Source: Planctomycetota bacterium | Lineage (GTDB): Bacteria > Planctomycetota > Planctomycetia > Pirellulales > UBA1268 | Reading direction: 5' to 3' | Length of the DNA: 12,331 bases | NCBI GenBank assembly: GCA_003669255.1 | Contig: QWPO01000025.1 | Coordinates: 1-12,331 of the forward strand | Shown here: in pieces, positions 6,755 through 12,331 of the stretch | How the letters are laid out: every line of letters begins with the position of its first letter | Position numbering within the stretch: the first letter of the stretch is position 1 | Program-made: the position numbers and the translations under genes | Notes under the pieces: model-generated | What the model was told of the DNA's origin: nothing | Seen by the model: the letters and a program-made list of their open reading frames with translations, nothing else | The model's database searches: none

Positions 6755-8121
6755 AAACTCCTCGCCACCCCATGCCCCTGCCACACCGCCGAGTCGTGAT
6801 GCTGTTGGCGTACGCCGCAGTCGGAATCGCCGTCACGACGTCCGCGCCGACTTTTGCCCAAGACGAACCGCAGTTCAGCACCTGGGCGAAGGTGGAGGGT
6901 TCCGACGACGCAAAAAAATATGTCGACCAGATCAGGAAAGGCGAGTTCGATGCTGGCTCGAAGGCGTTTCTCGAGCGCATCGCCCTCCCGCAACTTGCCG
7001 TCGAAGGAAACCGCCGTCAGATCGAGCGGATTCGCCGCCGGATGCGGGATGTGCTGCTCAACGAGAAGACAACCGAGGCTGCCGCCCTCGACAAGGCTGC
7101 AAAAACGGCTGCCGACTGGCTCGTGGCGCAGGCCCGTAACCCCCAGGCGGAGCCGGTGGCTCGCGTGAACGCCATGCTGCTCGTCGGCGAGATCCGCGGG
7201 AAGGATGGTCGCCCGTGGAATGGAGCGATCGGGCCTCTGGCCACCGTCATGGGCGATGCCGCGCTCCCGGCGGGCGTGCGGGTGGCGGCCGCCGCGGGCT
7301 TGGCCAAGCACGTGGATGCGGCAAAGGCCGCCGGCACACCCGATCCAGGTCTCGCTGAGATGGCGGCCAAGCCTCTCATCACCGTGATTGGTTCCCCCGC
7401 GTCGGCGGCCGACGGTGTGGCTGGCGATTGGCTCGTCTCCCGGGCGCTCGACATGCTGCCAACGGTGGCGGCAAAGTCGACACCAGAGGCGGCCGCCGCC
7501 CTGATGGCGATCCTGGCCGATGGCGGCAGGCCGATCGACGTCCGCGTGCGGGCCGCGGCGGCACTCGGGGCAACCGCGACCACCACCTCCAACATCGACG
7601 CCGGCGATGCGGTGGCGAAGATCCGCAGCCTCGCGGCCGAAGGGCTCAAGGCCGATATCACCTCTGCCACCGAACGGGCCCTGACTGCCCGGATCAGCGG
7701 TCAGCCAATGATGCCGATGGCCGCGCCTGGGCTCATGCCTTCTGGGTTTCCTGGAGCCGGAGGCGAGTTCGGTGCCGGAGTTCCGGTCGATGACCCGATC
7801 GACTCACTCGTGGTTCGACGGGACGCATGGAGGCTGATGAAGCTCGCCACGGCGGTGGCAACGGCCGACGGCACGGCAGGCCTGGCCTTGCTCCTCGCCG
7901 ATGACTCGGCTGCCCGGGCCAAGAGCATCGCCAAGACCCTCCAGGAGTCGGCAATCTCCCTCGATCAGTCGCTCGACGCGGCCGCGATGAAACAGGCGCT
8001 CGCAGCCATCGAGCGACTCGGCCAGGCGGCAGGCCCCCGTGCCCCGGCCACTGCGAAGCCCGCCGCAGCCCCAGCCACCGCGCCCGCCACGGGAAGCGAC
8101 CCCTTCGGCGCTGGGAACTGA
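6751..8121 (+). CDS. Exported HEAT-like alpha-helical repeat protein, last gene of the operon
   Basis: The product is 456 aa. It opens with an n-region and hydrophobic core typical of a Sec signal peptide (about 1-36), with a likely cleavage after APTFA at residue 36. The mature protein is Ala-rich and helical. ARVNAMLLVGEIRG (137-150), GVRVAAAAGLAKHV (175-188) and DVRVRAAAALGATA (263-276) show the Arg-x-x-Ala-Ala spacing of HEAT or PBS-lyase-like repeats, which usually bind other proteins. A Pro/Met/Gly linker (319-345) includes GGEFGAG, similar to linkers in the two genes before it. The tail is Ala/Pro-rich and ends in DPFGAGN. The start codon overlaps the previous stop (ATGA); GAGG at 6738-6741 lies 9 nt upstream. 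It is probably a periplasmic accessory of the same complex. The HEAT call rests on pattern only. Confidence 0.82.
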   Translation: MKTPRHPMPLPHRRVVMLLAYAAVGIAVTTSAPTFAQDEPQFSTWAKVEGSDDAKKYVDQIRKGEFDAGSKAFLERIALPQLAVEGNRRQIERIRRRMRDVLLNEKTTEAAALDKAAKTAADWLVAQARNPQAEPVARVNAMLLVGEIRGKDGRPWNGAIGPLATVMGDAALPAGVRVAAAAGLAKHVDAAKAAGTPDPGLAEMAAKPLITVIGSPASAADGVAGDWLVSRALDMLPTVAAKSTPEAAAALMAILADGGRPIDVRVRAAAALGATATTTSNIDAGDAVAKIRSLAAEGLKADITSATERALTARISGQPMMPMAAPGLMPSGFPGAGGEFGAGVPVDDPIDSLVVRRDAWRLMKLATAVATADGTAGLALLLADDSAARAKSIAKTLQESAISLDQSLDAAAMKQALAAIERLGQAAGPRAPATAKPAAAPATAPATGSDPFGAGN

Positions 8122-8160
8122 TCCGGGTAGCAGTTGATCCTGAGGCGTTCACGAAGCTCG

Positions 8161-8192
8161 GGGCCCCCGTAGCACAGGTTGTCAACCTGTGT
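8161..8192 (+). repeat. Left REP-like palindrome
   Basis: The core at 8173-8191 is a perfect inverted repeat of 9-bp arms, CACAGGTTG-T-CAACCTGTG. It is preceded by GTAG (8169-8172) and GGGCCC (8161-8166). It resembles the extragenic palindromes mobilised by REP-associated tyrosine transposases. It may also slow or stop transcripts from the upstream operon, though no T-run follows. Confidence 0.5.
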
Positions 8193-8380
8193 GTCTTCCC
8201 AGTTCGCATTTGGCTCGGGTGCGATTCCGGAAGGAGGAGCAGCCGGATCGGAGGCACGCGCAGAAGCCGGTGCGACTTGTGCCCCGCGGCGGTCGCTCCG
8301 AAGCGTTTGAGCAGAGAACTCACACGTCCCGCCGGCGCCGAGCATGTCGCCGGCCGGCTGCGGGACTTCAAGGGTTGCGT

Positions 8381-8416
8381 GTGCAGGTTGACAACATGCA
8401 CCTACTTCTCGGGCCC
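8381..8416 (-). repeat. Right REP-like palindrome, inverted relative to the left one
   Basis: The core at 8381-8401 reads GTGCAGGTTG-A-CAACATGCAC, with 9 of 10 arm positions pairing. It is followed by CTAC (8402-8405, sharing a base with no arm) and GGGCCC (8411-8416). Read on the minus strand it shares GTAG, then GTTGTCAACCTG, with the left copy at 8161-8192. The two copies therefore face each other about 190 bp apart, like the ends of a REPIN or small MITE. Confidence 0.45.
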
Positions 8417-8428
8417 GCGACGAGCCAA

Positions 8429-8457
8429 GCGGCCGCGGGCATGGATGCCGCAGCCGC
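8429..8457 (-). terminator. GC-rich hairpin directly after ilvB, likely terminator
   Basis: The left arm 8429-8442 (GCGGCCGCGGGCAT) pairs with the right arm 8445-8457 (ATGCCGCAGCCGC), with one mismatch and one bulged G. The hairpin starts 1 bp beyond the ilvB stop codon (8461-8459) on the minus strand. Only a weak TTGG follows, so classic rho-independent termination is uncertain. Confidence 0.45.
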
Positions 8458-8458
8458 G

Positions 8459-10237
8459 CTATTTCTTGATCAGGTCGCGGACCGTCATGCCCGACGGGAT
8501 CATCGGCAGGACGTGCTCCTGATAGGGCACCTGCACGTCGAGGATCGCCGGCCCGTCAGCGGCGATCAGTCGCTCGAGCGCCGGCACGAGATCCTTCTTC
8601 GCCGAGATCGTCTCCGCCTGCCAGCCGAAGCCCTTCGCAACCATCACAAAGTCGGGGTAGCGGTCGCCCGGCGAGATACCGTCGCCCTGGCCGCAAGCCT
8701 CGGGATGATCGACCGGGCCGAGGTAGGTGTGGGCCCGATTCCCCTTGAAGAACCGGTCCTCCCACTGCACCACCATGCCGAGGTGCTGATTGTTGAGGAG
8801 CAGCACCTTCACCGGGATGTTCTCGGTCTTGCAGGTGGCAAGCTCCTGAATGTTCATCAGGATGCTGCCGTCGCCGTCGATGTCTACGACGATCGCCTCG
8901 GGCCGAGCCACCTTGGCGCCCATCGCCGCTGGCAGGCCGAAGCCCATCGTGCCTAGGCCGCTCGAGGAGAGCCACGTCCGCGGCTCACGGAACGTGAAGA
9001 ACTGGGCCGCCCACATCTGGTGCTGCCCCACGCCCACCGCGATCACGGTCTCCCGCGTACCAGTAAGCCGAGAAAGCGCCTGGATCGCCTCTTGGGCGAG
9101 GATGCCCGGATACGACGTGTCGAAGGAGTAGGGGTCCTCCTTCTTCCACTCGGCGATCTGGGCGTGCCACGGAGCGAGGTCGGCAGCCGGCCGCTCGACG
9201 ATCGCGTTGAGTTGCCCGAGGGCAGTTTTCACATCGGCCACGATCGGCACATGCACGACCTTATTCTTGTTGATCTCAGAGGGGTCGATGTCGATGTGGA
9301 CGATGAACCCGTGTTCGGCGAAGGCCTCGACCTTGCCCGTCACGCGGTCGTCGAACCGCACGCCGATGGCAAGCAGGAGGTCGGCCTCGTCCACCGCGTA
9401 GTTGGCATAGACGCTGCCGTGCATGCCGAGCATGTCGAGCGACAGGGGGTCATCGCCCGGGTAGGCTCCGAGGCCCATGAGCGTCATGGTGACCGGGATG
9501 CCAGTCTTCCGGGCCAGCGCCCGCAGTTCGTCTGAGGCATCCGATGCGATCACGCCGCCGCCGGCGTAGATCACGGGCTTCTTGGCCCGCTTGATCGCGG
9601 CGGCGACCTGCGCGATCTGCTCGGCTGGAGCCGACTTCCGCTGCTCCGGCTTGTAGCCGGGCAGGTCCATCGAGCAGTCGTAGTCGGGCACGATCTGGGT
9701 GAGTTGGATGTTCTTCGGCAGATCGACGAGCACCGGGCCGGGGCGGCCGGTTGTCGCGATGTGGAAGGCCTCCTTCATCACCCGCGCAATGTCCTTGGCG
9801 TCGGTCACGAGGTAGTGGTGCTTCGTGATCCCGCGGCAGACCTCCACCATCGGCGTTTCCTGGAACGCATCGGTGCCGATCACGCTGGTGCCCACCTGAC
9901 CGCTCAGCACGACAAGAGGGATGCTGTCGAGTTTGGCGTCGGCGATGGCGGTGACGAGGTTCAGAGCACCGGGGCCGCTCGTCCCCATGCAGACGCCCGG
10001 CTTGCCAGTCGTGCGGGCGTAGCCCTGGGCGGCGAAGGCCCCACCCTGCTCGTGCCGCGGCAGGATCGTGCGGATCTGATCCTTGTAGCGGGTGAGCGCC
10101 TGGTGGAGCGGCATGCTCGCCCCGCCCGGGTAGGCGAAGATCACATCGACGCCATGCCGCACGAGCGACTCGACGACCACGTCGGCCCCGGAGACGAAGG
10201 CTTCAGACGCTTTCGACGGACGGGAGACAGTGGCCAT
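8459..10237 (-). CDS. ilvB: Acetolactate (acetohydroxyacid) synthase, catalytic large subunit
   Basis: The product is 592 aa and full length for the family. The enzyme is ThDP-dependent and cytosolic. It condenses two pyruvates to acetolactate, or pyruvate with 2-ketobutyrate to acetohydroxybutyrate, in the first common step of Val, Leu and Ile synthesis. The N-terminal domain has FAYPGGASMPL (34-44) and the catalytic glutamate E63 in RHEQGGAF. The segment IGTDAFQETPMVEV (120-133) and the end YQEHVLPMIPSG (572-583) are very like cyanobacterial and plant enzymes. The ThDP/Mg site is GDGS (455-458) through NN (482-483), followed by QWEDRF. The region 507-530 is about 11 residues longer than in the plant enzyme. 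ATG 10237 is chosen because AGGAG precedes it by 7 nt and family homology begins there; a longer frame to 10282 lacks such support. No regulatory subunit (ilvN/ilvH) is adjacent. It lies 88 bp after the FAH-family gene on the same strand. Confidence 0.96.
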   Translation of the reverse strand: MATVSRPSKASEAFVSGADVVVESLVRHGVDVIFAYPGGASMPLHQALTRYKDQIRTILPRHEQGGAFAAQGYARTTGKPGVCMGTSGPGALNLVTAIADAKLDSIPLVVLSGQVGTSVIGTDAFQETPMVEVCRGITKHHYLVTDAKDIARVMKEAFHIATTGRPGPVLVDLPKNIQLTQIVPDYDCSMDLPGYKPEQRKSAPAEQIAQVAAAIKRAKKPVIYAGGGVIASDASDELRALARKTGIPVTMTLMGLGAYPGDDPLSLDMLGMHGSVYANYAVDEADLLLAIGVRFDDRVTGKVEAFAEHGFIVHIDIDPSEINKNKVVHVPIVADVKTALGQLNAIVERPAADLAPWHAQIAEWKKEDPYSFDTSYPGILAQEAIQALSRLTGTRETVIAVGVGQHQMWAAQFFTFREPRTWLSSSGLGTMGFGLPAAMGAKVARPEAIVVDIDGDGSILMNIQELATCKTENIPVKVLLLNNQHLGMVVQWEDRFFKGNRAHTYLGPVDHPEACGQGDGISPGDRYPDFVMVAKGFGWQAETISAKKDLVPALERLIAADGPAILDVQVPYQEHVLPMIPSGMTVRDLIKK

Positions 10238-10244
10238 GATGAGG

Positions 10245-10249
10245 CTCCT
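10245..10249 (-). promoter_or_regulatory. Shine-Dalgarno fixing the ilvB start
   Basis: AGGAG on the minus strand lies 7 nt before the ATG at 10237. It is the only strong ribosome site near the gene start and excludes the longer in-frame extension to 10282. Confidence 0.7.
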
Positions 10250-10325
10250 GAGGGCGACGGGGACCGGAAGACAGTCCCTCAACCATACACGATGAAAACC
10301 ACTCGAAAAACCGCCACCCCTGCCG

Positions 10326-11126
10326 CTACGTCTCTTCCGCCACGGGGTTGGTCAGCCGGCCAATCCGGTCGATTTCGACGGTGACGGTGTCTCCCGGCTG
10401 AAGGAAAACCGGGGGATTCCGGGCGAAACCGACCCCGTGGGGGGTGCCCGTGAGGATCACCGTGCCCGGCCGGAGGATCATGCTCGCCGAGAAGAACTCC
10501 ACGATCGCCGGGATATCGAAGATCATGTCGGCCGTGCTGCAGTCCTGCAGCACCCGGTCGCCGACGATCGTGCGGATGCCGAGCTTACCCGGGTCGGAAA
10601 TCTCGTCGGTGGTCACAATTGCCGGGCCAAGCGGGCAGAAGGTGGCAAACGACTTGCCCCGGCACCACTGCCCGCCGCCGCCGTTTCGCTGCCAATCACG
10701 GGCCGACACGTCGTTGCCGCAGGTGTAGCCGAGGACGTGGGCGAAGGCGTCCTCGCGGCGGACGTTGTGGCAGGTCTTGCTGATCACGACCGCCAGCTCC
10801 GCCTCGTAGTCGACACGGTCGCTCCGCAGCCGACGCGGCAGCAGGATCGGGTCGCCTGGGTTCTGCACGGCCCCCGAGTTCTTCATGAACATGACCGGAT
10901 GCAGGGGCGGTTCAGCGCCGCTCTCGGCCGCGTGCTTCTTGTAGTTGAGTCCCACGCAGATGATGTCGCGGGGTTCGAGCGGGGCGAGGAGTTTTTCCAC
11001 CTCGACCTTCCGACCGGTGTCGTGCAGCGGCCCGAAGAGGTCGCCCTCCAGGAGCGTCACTGGGCCGTCATCGTGCAACCGGCCGAGGTGCTCGGACCCA
11101 CCGCAAAGAAATCGAACGATCTTCAT
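10326..11126 (-). CDS. Fumarylacetoacetate hydrolase (FAH) family protein
   Basis: The product is 266 aa, the usual size for single-domain FAH-family enzymes, which are metal-dependent and cleave or isomerise beta-diketone-type acids. A short N-terminal domain (1-50) precedes the catalytic beta-barrel fold. CVGLNYKKHAAESG (57-70) is the typical entry motif. The predicted metal ligands are E108 and E110 in DYEAELAVV and D139 in GNDVSARDWQ. K158 in RGKSFATFCPLGPA and TGTPHGVG (226-233) also match the family. The exact substrate cannot be told from sequence; fumarylpyruvate, 5-carboxymethyl-2-hydroxymuconate-type compounds and sugar-derived diketo acids are all handled by close relatives. ATG 11126 is chosen because GAGGAG lies 9 nt upstream; a longer frame uses a TTG at 11147 that includes this ribosome site. 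It may share a transcript with ilvB, but no functional link is evident. Confidence 0.92.
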   Translation of the reverse strand: MKIVRFLCGGSEHLGRLHDDGPVTLLEGDLFGPLHDTGRKVEVEKLLAPLEPRDIICVGLNYKKHAAESGAEPPLHPVMFMKNSGAVQNPGDPILLPRRLRSDRVDYEAELAVVISKTCHNVRREDAFAHVLGYTCGNDVSARDWQRNGGGGQWCRGKSFATFCPLGPAIVTTDEISDPGKLGIRTIVGDRVLQDCSTADMIFDIPAIVEFFSASMILRPGTVILTGTPHGVGFARNPPVFLQPGDTVTVEIDRIGRLTNPVAEET

Positions 11127-11135
11127 GGGTGTTTG

Positions 11136-11141
11136 CTCCTC
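11136..11141 (-). promoter_or_regulatory. Shine-Dalgarno fixing the FAH-family gene start
   Basis: GAGGAG on the minus strand, 9 nt before the ATG at 11126. It falls inside the alternative TTG-initiated extension, which is therefore unlikely. Confidence 0.65.
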
Positions 11142-11301
11142 ACTCAAAGAGTGCCGTCAGAACTCGGTAGCCGGGCGGGTCGGGCGAAGTCGAGCCGAGT
11201 CGGGATATCCTTCCCGTCCGAAGGCGAGGCTTTCACTGCCCGCCCGACGGCGGCGCTCTCCACCGATCGAAGCGATACACTACCCTGGATCCGCTCAAAT
11301 C

Positions 11302-11306
11302 GGGAG
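11302..11306 (+). promoter_or_regulatory. Shine-Dalgarno for the Ntn hydrolase gene
   Basis: GGGAG lies 8 nt before the ATG at 11315 and supports that start. The divergent gap 11127-11314 must hold promoters for both directions. A -10-like TACACT at 11276-11281 is present, but no good -35 pairs with it. Confidence 0.5.
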
Positions 11307-11314
11307 TTCCTTTC

Positions 11315-12331
11315 ATGCATCGTCAGTTCCTTGTCGCCGCCGCTGTGCTCATGGCCCTCGCCACCGCTGCCCAGGCATGCACGCGGTGTGTCTATCTCGG
11401 ACCGAACGACACCGTGATGGTGGCCCGATCGATGGACTGGGTCGAGGACCCGGGCTCCGAAGTCTGGGTGTTCCCCCGTGGCATGAAGCGGAACGGTACC
11501 GCCGGCCCAGGCTCGCTTGAATGGACGAGCCGCTATGGCTCGGCTGTCGTCTCCTTCTATGGGATCGCCAGCGTGGACGGCATCAATGAGAAGGGGCTCG
11601 TGGCCAACACGCTCTACCTCGTCGAGAGTGACTATGGGAAGCGTGTGGCCGGCCGGCCCACCATGTCGATCGCCTGCTGGACGCAGTACGTGCTCGACTC
11701 GTTCGCCACGGTGAACGAGGCCGTGGCGGTGCTTGAAAAGGAGCCGTTTACGCTGAGCGCCCCGATCCTACCCAATGGTGAACCGGCCGTTGGACACATG
11801 GCGATCTCGGACCCCACGGGCGACTCGGCGATCCTTGAATACGTGAAGGGGAAACTCGTCGTCCATCACGGCCGGCAGTTTCAGGTGATGACCAACTCGC
11901 CCACGTTCGACCAGCAACTCTCCCTCAACGCTTATTGGCAGGAGATCGGCGGCCTGACGATGCTCCCCGGAACCAATCGGGCGGCCGACCGCTTCGCCCG
12001 GGCGGCGTTCTATGTGACGAACCTCCCGCAGACCGCCGACCCGAAGCGGGCCGTCGCCCAGATCTTCAGCGTGATCCGCGGGGTGTCGGTGCCGCTCGGA
12101 TTCACCGTGCCCGACAAGCCCAACATCGCCAGCACGATCTGGCGCACGGTGTATGACCACAAGGACCGCGTGATGTACTTCGAATCGGCGACCAGTCCCA
12201 CGGTGTTTTGGCTGCCGCTCGAGAGCCTCTCGTTCGACGCCGGCGCCCCGGTGAAGCGACTTGCCCTCAAGGCTGGCGAGACCTACAGCGGCGACGCGTC
12301 GGGGTCGCTGAAACCGGCCGAGCCATTTGCC
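11315..12331 (+). CDS. Exported choloylglycine hydrolase / penicillin V acylase-family Ntn hydrolase (3' end outside window)
   Basis: The frame is open to the right edge, giving 339 residues; family members are about 330-370, so little is missing. Residues 1-21 form a Sec signal peptide ending AQA, and the next residue is C22. In this family the N-terminal cysteine is the nucleophile, and mature C22 would be freed by signal peptidase. R38 and D41 in ARSMDW stand 16 and 19 residues after C22, the same spacing as Cys2, Arg18 and Asp21 in bile salt hydrolases. N91 in NEKGL, N194 in MTNSPTFD and R226 in DRFARAA match the other conserved active-site positions. The family cleaves linear amides: conjugated bile acids, penicillin V, or N-acyl homoserine lactones in Gram-negative members. 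An environmental bacterium makes bile acid the least likely substrate, but that is inference. A lipoprotein is unlikely because Gln sits at -2 of the cysteine. Confidence 0.93.
   Translation, partial: MHRQFLVAAAVLMALATAAQACTRCVYLGPNDTVMVARSMDWVEDPGSEVWVFPRGMKRNGTAGPGSLEWTSRYGSAVVSFYGIASVDGINEKGLVANTLYLVESDYGKRVAGRPTMSIACWTQYVLDSFATVNEAVAVLEKEPFTLSAPILPNGEPAVGHMAISDPTGDSAILEYVKGKLVVHHGRQFQVMTNSPTFDQQLSLNAYWQEIGGLTMLPGTNRAADRFARAAFYVTNLPQTADPKRAVAQIFSVIRGVSVPLGFTVPDKPNIASTIWRTVYDHKDRVMYFESATSPTVFWLPLESLSFDAGAPVKRLALKAGETYSGDASGSLKPAEPFA

Larger units (their letters stand above)
8122..8458. other. Gene-free gap between convergent genes, containing paired palindromes
   Basis: No reading frame here has a ribosome site, domain or plausible composition, and genes converge on it from both sides. 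It contains two related palindromes in opposite orientation (about 8161-8192 and 8381-8416) and a GC-rich hairpin next to the ilvB stop (8429-8457). The 190 bases between the palindromes show no recognisable remnant gene. Confidence 0.6.

Noticed and set aside
8189..8956. A 255-residue plus-strand frame across the gap and the ilvB 3' end
   Set aside because: It is mostly antisense to ilvB, has no ribosome site or domain, and its composition is that of a shadow frame.
10238..10325. A possible attenuator leader for ilvB, with a GGGAC / GTCCC hairpin at 10260-10278
   Set aside because: No short leader peptide rich in Ile, Leu or Val is present, and no T-run follows the hairpin. A chance stem of 5 bp is more likely.
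11336..11380. Lipoprotein signal for the Ntn hydrolase, because a Cys follows the hydrophobic segment
   Set aside because: Gln at -2 does not fit a lipobox, AQA is a good signal peptidase I site, and the cysteine must be free as the catalytic nucleophile.

Overview
This is a GC-rich window (roughly two-thirds G+C) of bacterial chromosome. Its gene content points to the Planctomycetota, or more widely the PVC superphylum. A PilM-type actin-like ATPase is fused to a PilN-like membrane protein and followed by Gly/Pro/Met-rich membrane proteins of unknown name. The truncated first gene resembles a protein family I associate with planctomycetes. The assignment rests on protein style and remembered families, not on a marker gene. 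No rRNA, tRNA, CRISPR array or transposase gene is visible.

Layout, left to right. (1) 1-770, minus: the 5' part of a large cytosolic protein that leaves the window on the left; its sequence resembles planctomycetal proteins with a GH38/GH57-like N-terminal domain. (2) 771-942: a divergent promoter region. A TTGACA / TAAAGT promoter fires rightward and supports starting pilM at 943. (3) 943-8121, plus: a tight four-gene operon (17-bp gap, then two 4-bp ATGA overlaps). It encodes a PilM-PilN fusion, a PilO-like protein, a 722-aa single-pass envelope protein, and an exported HEAT-like protein. Together they look like the inner-membrane alignment platform of a type IV pilus or type II secretion-like machine of PVC type, analogous to the Akkermansia Amuc_1098-1102 pilus-like locus. 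No pilin, secretin or PilB/PilT ATPase lies in the window. (4) 8122-8458: a gene-free gap between convergent genes. It holds two inverted, related palindromes that could bound a REPIN- or MITE-like element, and a GC-rich hairpin just past the ilvB stop. (5) 10237-8459, minus: ilvB, the acetolactate synthase catalytic subunit. It sits 88 bp downstream of a fumarylacetoacetate hydrolase-family gene (11126-10326, minus), and the two may be co-transcribed. No ilvN/ilvH is present. (6) From 11315, plus, running off the right edge: an exported choloylglycine hydrolase / penicillin V acylase-type Ntn hydrolase, whose catalytic cysteine is exactly the first residue after the signal peptide.

The most interesting part is the four-gene pilus-platform-like operon. 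Its first two products carry recognisable PilM, PilN and PilO features. The last two are unnamed. Genes two to four share an unusual glycine-rich GGEF-containing linker. The metabolic genes to the right look like ordinary housekeeping and accessory functions.
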